Below, in pieces: positions 30,503-35,893 of a stretch of 35,893 nucleotides of DNA. The DNA is from Paenalicyclobacillus cellulosilyticus (GTDB lineage: Bacteria; Bacillota; Bacilli; Alicyclobacillales; Alicyclobacillaceae). Both the position numbers and the translations under genes were made by a program. The stretch covers positions 1 to 35,893 of the forward strand of contig NZ_BMOY01000031.1 of assembly GCF_014647315.1 (NCBI RefSeq). The letters run 5' to 3'. Every line of letters starts with the position of its first letter. The first letter of the stretch is position 1. The notes below the pieces were generated by a model. The model saw only the letters and a list, made by a program, of their open reading frames with translations, was not told where the DNA came from and did no database searches.

Positions 30503-31561
30503 GTGAACCGGGTGGTCTGGCCGCTTACCGCGCTGTTGGTCATCGCGGGAGGCATTGCACATTACGCGCATGCTCCCGTGCTGGTCGTCTTCATCCTCGC
30601 CTGCGCGGGACTCATTCCTTTGGCGGGCTTCATGGGCAGGGCGACCGAATCCATCGCGGCCCATGCGGGGCCGCGGATTGGCGGACTTTTATCCGCGACG
30701 TTCGGCAACGCGGTGGAACTCATCATCGGCATCTTCGCATTGCGCGACGGATTGACGGATCTGGTCAAGGCATCCATCACCGGATCGGTCATCGGCAATC
30801 TGTTGTTTGTGCTCGGCATCAGCTTTTTTGTCGGCGGTCTGCGCCATCCGATTCAGCGTTTCAACATCCGGGCGGCGCGCAGCAACGCGTCGATGCTGCT
30901 CCTTGGCATCTGCGTGGCGTTTCTCATTCCCGCCATCTTCACCATGCAGCCGGCGGCGGGCGGGATGGCCGTGTCGGGCGCGACGGCTGTGATGTCGCTG
31001 CTCATCTATTGTTCAGGTCTCTTGTTCGCGCTGTTCACGCACCGGGAAGTGTTCGAATACATCGAGCAGGCGGAGCAGGAAGAAGATCCTGGCCACCACT
31101 GGCGGCTGTGGCCGGCGGTCTTGGTCTTGCTGATCACCACGGTGCTCGTCAGCCTGGAGAGTGATTGGCTGGTGGGGACCATCGAGGTGGTCGGCCGCCA
31201 GTTCGGTTGGAGCGACATGTTCTTGGGCGTGGTGGTCGTGGCGATTGTAGGCAATGCCGCGGAGCACGCCTCGGCGGTGTGGATGGCATGGAAAAACCGG
31301 ATGGACCTGTCGCTTGAAATCGCGGTGGGCAGCAGCCTGCAGGTCGCCATGTTTGTCGCGCCCGTGCTGTTTTTCGTCAGCTTGATGGTCGGCCACCCGA
31401 TGCCGCTCGTCTTCTCCTGGCCTGAGTTGGTCAGCATGGGCACCGCGGTGGCGTTGGTCGTGGTGCTGATGGTCGATGGGGAGTCGAACTGGTTGGAGGG
31501 CGCCATGGCGGTCGGCGCGTACGCGGTGATGGCGGTGGGCTTCTACACCCTGCCGGCCTGA
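30503..31561 (+). CDS. Calcium/proton (CaCA-type) antiporter
   Basis: A 352-residue membrane transporter with about eleven hydrophobic segments. The two alpha-repeats typical of CAX-type Ca2+/H+ exchangers are visible: LLSATFGNAVELIIGIFAL followed by GSVIGNLLFVLG near residue 60-110, and FLGVVVVAIVGNAAEHASAV followed by LEIAVGSSLQVAMFVAPVLFF near residue 245-290. The acidic residues in GNAVEL and GNAAEH are the cation-binding pair. An acidic loop (HREVFEYIEQAEQEEDPGHH) divides the repeats. GTG 30503 is chosen for GGAGG seven bases upstream; the earlier frame shadows the ppa promoter region. Probably removes calcium from the cytoplasm. Confidence 0.92.
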   Translation: MNRVVWPLTALLVIAGGIAHYAHAPVLVVFILACAGLIPLAGFMGRATESIAAHAGPRIGGLLSATFGNAVELIIGIFALRDGLTDLVKASITGSVIGNLLFVLGISFFVGGLRHPIQRFNIRAARSNASMLLLGICVAFLIPAIFTMQPAAGGMAVSGATAVMSLLIYCSGLLFALFTHREVFEYIEQAEQEEDPGHHWRLWPAVLVLLITTVLVSLESDWLVGTIEVVGRQFGWSDMFLGVVVVAIVGNAAEHASAVWMAWKNRMDLSLEIAVGSSLQVAMFVAPVLFFVSLMVGHPMPLVFSWPELVSMGTAVALVVVLMVDGESNWLEGAMAVGAYAVMAVGFYTLPA

Positions 31562-31650
31562 AACAGGAAGACCGCCGCGAACAGCCGGCGGGCAAAGGGG
31601 CGGCCCGTGCGCAGGCGCGCGGTCCGCTTCGCCGTTTGGGAGGGGACCGT

Positions 31651-32319
31651 ATGATGTTCAGAAAGCTCGCGCAGCATTTCGGGGTGGGTCTCGCGACGGT
31701 CCTGCCGTTCTTTCTTGTCATCTGGGTGTTGATTGCCATCTTTCAGTGGGTGGACGGCCTGTTCGGCCCGCTCATCGAACGGTGGACCGGTGTCCACGTG
31801 CCGGGCACCGGGTTTGTGTTGGTCGTCGTCGTCACCACGCTCATCGGAGCCATGACCCGGCTGTACGTGAGCCGGCGCATTCTCACCATGATGGATGCGC
31901 TGTTCGCGCGCATCCCGTTCGTCAAGTCTCTCTACTCCATGTTTAAGGAATTGGTGCAGAACGTGATGGGCGAGCGGCGCGGCTTCCAGCGCGTCGTCAT
32001 GGTCGATTGGCCGGACGAGCGCGCACGCCTCGTCGGTTTTGTCACCAATGAACACCTGCCCCCCGCGCTCGATCCCGACGGTTCCCGCGTGGCGGTGTAT
32101 CTTCCCAACGCCTTTCAAGTCAACGGGGTCACCGCCATCGTCGAACGCTGCCGCGTGCACCCGTGCCATCTGTCGGTGGAGGAAGCGTTCAAGTTCGCCT
32201 TTTCCGCCGGTTTGGGCCAACATTCGCTGTTGGATGACGCGCTGCCACCAAACGCGCGCGCGCAGGCCGAGGGGGTCCACGGCGCGCATGCGCAGGCCGT
32301 GCACGGAGAGAAGGCATAA
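31651..32319 (+). CDS. DUF502 family membrane protein
   Basis: A 222-residue protein with two membrane segments in the first 75 residues (VGLATVLPFFLVIWVLIAIF; GTGFVLVVVVTTLIGAMT) and a soluble domain with IPFVKSLYSMFKELVQNVMG, RVVMVDWP, LVGFVTNE and VAVYLPNAF, the order seen in DUF502 proteins. The function of the family is unsettled. The His/Ala-rich tail (about 190-222) is unusual. GGGAGGGG precedes ATG 31651 by five bases; ATG 31654 is an alternative. It lies 89 bases after the antiporter gene and may share its transcript. Confidence 0.88.
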   Translation: MMFRKLAQHFGVGLATVLPFFLVIWVLIAIFQWVDGLFGPLIERWTGVHVPGTGFVLVVVVTTLIGAMTRLYVSRRILTMMDALFARIPFVKSLYSMFKELVQNVMGERRGFQRVVMVDWPDERARLVGFVTNEHLPPALDPDGSRVAVYLPNAFQVNGVTAIVERCRVHPCHLSVEEAFKFAFSAGLGQHSLLDDALPPNARAQAEGVHGAHAQAVHGEKA

Positions 32320-32335
32320 GACCGCGTACCGGATA

Positions 32336-32344
32336 TGTTACAAT
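32336..32344 (+). promoter_or_regulatory. Extended -10 promoter candidate of hisC
   Basis: TGTTACAAT combines TACAAT (32339-32344) with an upstream TG; the -35 region (ATAAGA) is weak. The leader to ATG 32418 is about 67 bases. Confidence 0.4.
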
Positions 32345-32417
32345 AACGCTGACGCGCGCCAAGCGGCGCCTAGGTTTGTGCGGGATGCGCGGGTTGGCCA
32401 TGGGGGAGGATGAGGGG

Positions 32418-33512
32418 ATGATGACTGCCATCTACCGTGTGCGTGCGGGTATCGAGCACATCGAACCGTATGTGCCCGGGTTGACCGACGATGAACTGAA
32501 AGCCCGTTACGGCCTCAGCGAGGTGGTGAAGCTCAACGCGAATGAAAACGCGCTGGGCCCGTCGCCGTTGGCGTTGGCCGCCATTCAACAGGAGCTGCAG
32601 GTGTTGCACCACTACCCGGACGGGGCGAGCTTTTTGCTTCGGGACGAGATTGCCCGCTTTCACGGTGTACGGCCGGAACAGGTGTTGGTGGGGAACGGAT
32701 CGGACGAGTTGATCAAACTGCTGGCGGAGACGTTCCTGGAACCCGAGGACGAAGTGGTGATGCCGTTCCCTTCGTTCTCGCAATACGCGTTCGGGGCAAG
32801 CGTGATGCGCGCGAAGACGCGCCTGGTTCCGCTCGGGCCAGGATTCACGTATGACGTGGAGGCGTTGGCGGCGGCGGTCACCGAGCGCACGAAACTTGTG
32901 TTCTGTTGTTCGCCCAACAATCCGACGGGGACCGTGATGACGCAGGCGGAAGCCGAATGGTTGCTGGCGCAGCTGCCGGAACACGTCGTGCTGGTGATTG
33001 ACGCGGCGTACAACGACTATTCTCGCAACCCGAAACGGGTCATGGGGGAGCGCCTCCTGCACGACCCGCGCGTCGTCATCCTGCACACCTTTTCCAAACT
33101 GTACGGGTTGGCCGGCCTGCGCGTCGGGTACGGCTTGGCCCATGCCGAGTTGTGGTCGTTCGTGAACCGTGTGCGCGAGCCGTTCAATGTCAATCGGCTG
33201 GCGCAGCGGGCCGCTGCGGCCGCGTTGCAAGACGAGGCGCACCGGCAGGCTTCCCAGGAGTTGGCTCTGCGCAGCAAGCGATTCTATCTGGAAGTCTGCC
33301 AAGCGCTCGGTCTGGAAGCGCCGGAACCGGAAGGCAACTTTATCCTCGTGCGGACAGGGGACGGGCGGGCGACCGCCCAGGCCATGATGGCCCGCGGCGT
33401 GATGGTACGCACCAATTTCGCGGGGTTGGATGAGTATGTACGCATCACATTCGGGACAGACCGGGAAAATGAACTGTGCGCGGAGGCGTTGCGGGCGGTG
33501 GTGGGCAGGTAA
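32418..33512 (+). CDS. hisC: Histidinol-phosphate aminotransferase
   Basis: PLP enzyme of histidine synthesis; in Bacillales HisC-type enzymes can also transaminate aromatic amino acids. It has 364 residues. Landmarks are the LNANENALGPSP start, GNGSDELI, CSPNNPTGTVM, IDAAYNDY and the PLP lysine Lys227 in TFSKLYGLAGLRVGYG, with the C-terminal Arg in VRITFGTDREN binding the substrate carboxylate or phosphate. ATG 32418 is chosen for GGAGG eight bases upstream; ATG 32400 lies before this site and is less likely. It is not in a his operon here. It ends two bases before the convergent lgt. Confidence 0.93.
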   Translation: MMTAIYRVRAGIEHIEPYVPGLTDDELKARYGLSEVVKLNANENALGPSPLALAAIQQELQVLHHYPDGASFLLRDEIARFHGVRPEQVLVGNGSDELIKLLAETFLEPEDEVVMPFPSFSQYAFGASVMRAKTRLVPLGPGFTYDVEALAAAVTERTKLVFCCSPNNPTGTVMTQAEAEWLLAQLPEHVVLVIDAAYNDYSRNPKRVMGERLLHDPRVVILHTFSKLYGLAGLRVGYGLAHAELWSFVNRVREPFNVNRLAQRAAAAALQDEAHRQASQELALRSKRFYLEVCQALGLEAPEPEGNFILVRTGDGRATAQAMMARGVMVRTNFAGLDEYVRITFGTDRENELCAEALRAVVGR

Positions 33513-33514
33513 GT

Positions 33515-34303
33515 TCATCGGTACACCTTTCTCCTCCGGTCTTGCCAGAAGATGTACACGAAGCCGGCGAGGCCAAGGAGCGCGAGCGGTGCGGCGGTCC
33601 ACTGTGCCGCATCCCAGTGCAGGAGGTAGCGCGGGGAATCCCCGCGCAACATCTCCAGCCCAAAACGGGCGGCGTTGTAGGTGAAAAGGTAATAAAAGAA
33701 TGAAAAACCGGCTGGCCAACGCCGCTGTAACAAGACGAGCAACAACGCAAACAGAATGACGTCCGCCTGGCCTTCCCAAACCTCGGCAGGCCAGAGCGGC
33801 TGCGCGCCATACGTTTGAAACGCCAGGCTTCCCGGCGGATAGACGATGCCGAACCCGCGGTGCGTCGGGTCGCCAAACGCGTCCCCGTTGAGCAGGTTGG
33901 CGTCGCGGCCGATGCTCTGCCCCAAGAGCAGCCCTGGCGCAAACGTGTCGGCGAACGACAAGATGTCCAAACGGTGGCGCCAAGCGTACCACAGGCCGAC
34001 CAACCCGGCGCCCACCACGCCGCCTTGGATGGAGAGCCCGCCGTGCCAGATGGCCGGGATTTCTTCAGGGTGCTGTGCGTAATACGGCCATGAGAAGAAG
34101 AACACCTGCCAGAAGCGTGATCCAATCAAGCCGCCGAGGAGGAGCAGCGGCGCCAGGTTCCAGATGTGCGGGACGTAGGCGGTCTTCCCCTCTGCCTTCG
34201 CTACGTACAGGGTGACGCCCAACCCGAGCAGGAACGCGAGTGCAAACAAGGTGCTGTATGCGCGAACGGGATACGGGCCAATCCAAAACCAAAACGGGTG
34301 CAC
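33515..34303 (-). CDS. lgt: Prolipoprotein diacylglyceryl transferase
   Basis: Adds diacylglycerol from phosphatidylglycerol to the lipobox cysteine of prolipoproteins, the first step of lipoprotein maturation. It has 262 residues with seven or so membrane segments. The conserved blocks PFWFWIGPYPVRAYS, HGGLSIQGGVVGAG and GQSIGRDANLLNGDAFG, with the essential Arg in GRDAN, are clear. GTG 34303 is chosen because GGAGG lies seven bases upstream; TTG 34309 is only one base after it. It is convergent with hisC (two-base gap) and has its own extended -10 promoter. Confidence 0.95.
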   Translation of the reverse strand: MHPFWFWIGPYPVRAYSTLFALAFLLGLGVTLYVAKAEGKTAYVPHIWNLAPLLLLGGLIGSRFWQVFFFSWPYYAQHPEEIPAIWHGGLSIQGGVVGAGLVGLWYAWRHRLDILSFADTFAPGLLLGQSIGRDANLLNGDAFGDPTHRGFGIVYPPGSLAFQTYGAQPLWPAEVWEGQADVILFALLLVLLQRRWPAGFSFFYYLFTYNAARFGLEMLRGDSPRYLLHWDAAQWTAAPLALLGLAGFVYIFWQDRRRKVYR

Positions 34304-34336
34304 AGCCAAGCCTCCTTGCGACTGGATTGCTTATCC

Positions 34337-34345
34337 ATTATATCA
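34337..34345 (-). promoter_or_regulatory. Extended -10 promoter of lgt
   Basis: On the minus strand TGATATAAT joins TATAAT (34342-34337) to an extended -10 TG. The -35 position (TCGGTG) is weak and lies within a direct repeat. Confidence 0.55.
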
Positions 34346-34353
34346 TGCCCCGC

Positions 34354-34380
34354 TGGGCACACCGATCATTGGGCACACCG
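34354..34380. repeat. Direct repeat TGGGCACACCG, possible operator
   Basis: Identical 11-base copies at 34354-34364 and 34370-34380 repeat with a 16-base period, about one and a half helical turns. They cover the -35 region of the lgt promoter and lie upstream of the divergent PspA-like gene. Confidence 0.4.
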
Positions 34381-34460
34381 GTATGGAGATGGGCCGGGCC
34401 CGGCAGGCCGGAGCGCGGACGGATGAACGGGCCGGCGAGCGGGCGGGAGGTGACACGTCG

Positions 34461-35153
34461 ATGGGGTGGTTGAACCGCATGCGAAGTGTGTGGGCAATGC
34501 GGCGTGCACAACCGGACCGGCGTGCAGAAGGCGCGGCGGATCGCGTGCAGGAGACATTGGCGCAATGGGAAACCCAGTGGATGCGGCTGGAAGCCGCGTG
34601 TGCGGAGTACGCGGCAACCGCCCAGCGCTTGCGCCAGATGGCGGATGATGCCCGGGAACGGGCCAGGCGGCGGCAACAGGATGCCGCCACGGCGCTCGCG
34701 TTTGGCGACGAGGTGCGGGCGCGGGCGGCCGTCGCCGAGGCGGTGGCGGAGGAGCAACGTGCCCACACCTTGTCGGATGAGGCTGCGGCGGCCGAGGCGC
34801 GCCTGCACGCGTTGCGGCAGGATGTGGAGCGTCTGCGGACGGAGTTGCTGAGCCACCGGGAGACCGTTTCTCAGTGGTCGGCGCGGGCCGAGGCGGCGCG
34901 GTTGGACACGGCGCTCGCCGATTTGGCGAGCGGGATCGATCCGCGGGCCCGGGACTTCGCGCGGCTCGCGGCGGAGGTCGCGCGGTTGGAGGCTGAGGCG
35001 GCTGCGCATCGTGAGGTCGCGGAGCGAGCTTGTGCCACGAGCAGTCCGGATACGACCGGCCAGGGTCAAGATGACCCGGCCGACACGGAGGAAAGGTCAA
35101 AGGACGAAGTGGAGCGGCGTTTGGCCGACCTGCGTCAACAGCTCGGCCTCTGA
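34461..35153 (+). CDS. PspA/IM30-like coiled-coil protein
   Basis: A 230-residue, almost wholly helical protein rich in Ala, Arg and Glu. It begins with a short amphipathic stretch (MGWLNRMRSVWAMRRA), as in PspA/IM30/LiaH proteins, then about 180 residues of coiled coil (Gln/Arg/Glu heptads through RLEAEAAAHREVAERA) and a polar tail with a final amphipathic helix (KDEVERRLADLRQQLGL). PspA-type proteins coat and protect the membrane under envelope stress. The N-terminal and overall layout match, but sequence identity is hard to judge because of the biased composition, so another coiled-coil protein is possible. GGGAGGTGA precedes ATG 34461. Divergent from lgt. Confidence 0.6.
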   Translation: MGWLNRMRSVWAMRRAQPDRRAEGAADRVQETLAQWETQWMRLEAACAEYAATAQRLRQMADDARERARRRQQDAATALAFGDEVRARAAVAEAVAEEQRAHTLSDEAAAAEARLHALRQDVERLRTELLSHRETVSQWSARAEAARLDTALADLASGIDPRARDFARLAAEVARLEAEAAAHREVAERACATSSPDTTGQGQDDPADTEERSKDEVERRLADLRQQLGL

Positions 35154-35171
35154 CGGCTTTGCGGCCTGGGG

Positions 35172-35555
35172 TCAGTTTTCCGCTTCCGTGCTGCCGGGCG
35201 GGCCATCCGGGCGGTCTTCGTCCAGGGGCACGGTCCGGTCGGAGGTGACAGGGTTTTGATCGCGGTGGGCTGACACCGCTGCTTGGCCAGGCTGCCAAGG
35301 CGTTGACTTGCCGAGCCTGCTGGCTGCAGCCGCACCATACGGGCCTTCCGGGAATTCCTCCACCATCAGATCCAGGCGGGTGACGTGGACGAAACCCGAT
35401 TCGGCATTCGGAAGATCGCTCGCGTCATCCACCGGCCCGGGCCGATACGCGGCGCGTGCGGGCGTGTGCATGCGCTTGGCGGCGGAAGTATCCTTTTCGG
35501 GCTGGTCGTCTCGCGGGTTGTCGTTGGTCGCCGGTACCCGGTCCTTCCTCACCAT
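35172..35555 (-). CDS. Hypothetical protein with EFPEGPYGA motif
   Basis: A 127-residue polar, Pro/Asp/Arg-rich protein, probably largely disordered in its first 60 and last 35 residues. A more conserved-looking core reads FVHVTRLDLMVEEFPEGPYGA followed by LGKSTPWQPGQ; it looks like a short conserved module of small Bacillales proteins, but I cannot name the family. ATG 35555 is chosen for GGAGGGA five bases upstream; the open frame continues to 35789 with repeat-derived residues and no site. It is convergent with the PspA-like gene, with an 18-base gap. Confidence 0.6.
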   Translation of the reverse strand: MVRKDRVPATNDNPRDDQPEKDTSAAKRMHTPARAAYRPGPVDDASDLPNAESGFVHVTRLDLMVEEFPEGPYGAAAASRLGKSTPWQPGQAAVSAHRDQNPVTSDRTVPLDEDRPDGPPGSTEAEN

Positions 35556-35642
35556 GTTCCCTCCATCCTGCCAACGGGCTGCTCGCACCAGCGTGCGTTC
35601 CCGCGTCTCCAGGTTCAAACCCGGTTTGCACCCTGGCTCGCA

Positions 35643-35686
35643 CCGAGGCGGATGCGCCTTGGTTCGCCGAGGCGGATGCGCCTTGG
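35643..35686. repeat. Two tandem copies of a 24-base unit
   Basis: CCGAGGCGGATGCGCCTTGG occurs at 35643-35662 and 35667-35686, with a third partial CCGAGGCG at 35700. They lie in the 315-base stretch 35556-35870, which shows no convincing gene. Confidence 0.75.
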
Positions 35687-35790
35687 CGAGCGGCTGCAGC
35701 CGAGGCGTCCGTGCGCGAGGTGCAGCACTAGTTTTCCCTCCCTGCGGGGAAGTATCCGGATGCCCGTGCGCAGCGGGCGACGTGCGCACA

Positions 35791-35811
35791 GGAACAGCCG
35801 CTTGCTGTTCC
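35791..35811. other. Perfect 8-bp hairpin in the last intergenic region
   Basis: GGAACAGC (35791-35798) pairs with GCTGTTCC (35804-35811) around a CGCTT loop. There is no T-run on either side, so it is not a clear terminator; it may be a protein site or an RNA element in the leader of the gene at 35871. Confidence 0.4.
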
Positions 35812-35870
35812 GGATCTGGGTGCGTGTCAACTCACGAAAAAATCTAACCCAAGGGGAAGTGGATCACTCA

Positions 35871-35893
35871 TATGAAAATCAAACTATTTGACC
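35871..35893 (+). CDS. Start of an AT-rich gene, cut by window edge
   Basis: ATG 35871 opens a frame of seven codons (MKIKLFD) before the window ends. AAGGGGA lies upstream at about 35850-35856, with a spacing of some 14 bases, longer than usual. The codons (AAA, ATC, AAA, CTA, TTT) are AT-rich, about 27% G+C in the 22 bases from the ATG, in strong contrast to every other gene here. Too short to assign; it may be a laterally acquired gene. Confidence 0.35.

Noticed and set aside
29725..31164. A 479-codon open frame on the plus strand
   Set aside because: It is antisense to ppa and out of frame with the antiporter; both real genes have full family signatures.
35791..35811. LexA/SOS box
   Set aside because: GAAC and GTTC are present but the spacing does not match the GAAC-N4-GTTC layout of Bacillota.

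Overview
The window is GC-rich (roughly two-thirds G+C by eye) and densely coded on both strands. It looks like chromosomal DNA of a spore-forming Bacillota, most like the Alicyclobacillaceae or another GC-rich, possibly thermophilic Bacillales lineage. Evidence for this is a menF-D-H menaquinone operon, strong AGGAGG-type ribosome sites, many GTG/TTG starts, UgtP-type glycolipid glycosyltransferases, a 3D/G5 cell-wall protein of the YabE type, a YjcZ-like sporulation microprotein with a sigma-E-like promoter, LytR-CpsA-Psr, and a class II (B12) ribonucleotide reductase with NrdR. The species cannot be named from sequence alone.

Layout. 1-3623: menaquinone operon menF (5' end missing), menD, menH, with overlapping genes. 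3603-4295 (-): a membrane-anchored sulfocyanin-like blue copper protein whose 3' end overlaps menH. 4632-8287: a tightly coupled four-gene envelope operon with two UgtP/MGDG-synthase-like glycosyltransferases flanking a NodB deacetylase and a YkoP-like protein. 8352-8831 (-): flavin reductase. 9004-10149: a complete regulatory unit of promoter, ydaO-type c-di-AMP riboswitch, LysM-NlpC/P60 wall hydrolase and terminator. 10508-11296 (-): CDP-alcohol phosphatidyltransferase. 11560-11945 (-): two tRNA-Leu(CAG) genes with promoter and terminator. 12125-12967: dapF. 12946-16422 (-): a five-gene operon for lipid-linked sugar synthesis, flipping and transfer (ArnT/PMT-like, GT2, DUF2304, SMR-like, membrane protein). 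16622-17443: HAD phosphatase. 17659-21525: nrdR-nrdJ. 21510-23206 (-): orphan zf-HC2 protein and a YabE-like 3D protein. 23341-24564: argJ. 24748-24858: sporulation microprotein. 24976-25802: coupled HxlR and MarR regulators. 25921-26445: GmhB-like phosphatase. 26464-28062 (-): LCP ligase with SH3 domain and a zinc-ribbon protein. 28233-29650: DUF72 protein and two small membrane proteins. 29770-30261 (-): inorganic pyrophosphatase. 30503-32319: cation/proton antiporter and DUF502 protein. 32418-34303: hisC convergent with lgt. 34461-35153: PspA/IM30-like coiled-coil protein. 35172-35555 (-): hypothetical protein. 35871 onward: start of an AT-rich gene cut by the window edge.

A cell-envelope theme runs through the window. 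It includes glycolipid or polymer synthesis, lipid-linked sugar transfer, c-di-AMP-controlled wall hydrolysis, LCP attachment, lipoprotein maturation (lgt), phospholipid head-group transfer, DAP supply (dapF) and envelope stress (PspA-like). No mobile element, phage, CRISPR array or defence island was seen. The most unusual items are the sulfocyanin-like protein, a two-residue insertion in the NrdR zinc ribbon, the two coupled glycoconjugate operons, and the c-di-AMP riboswitch with the ribosome site in a small hairpin beside P1.
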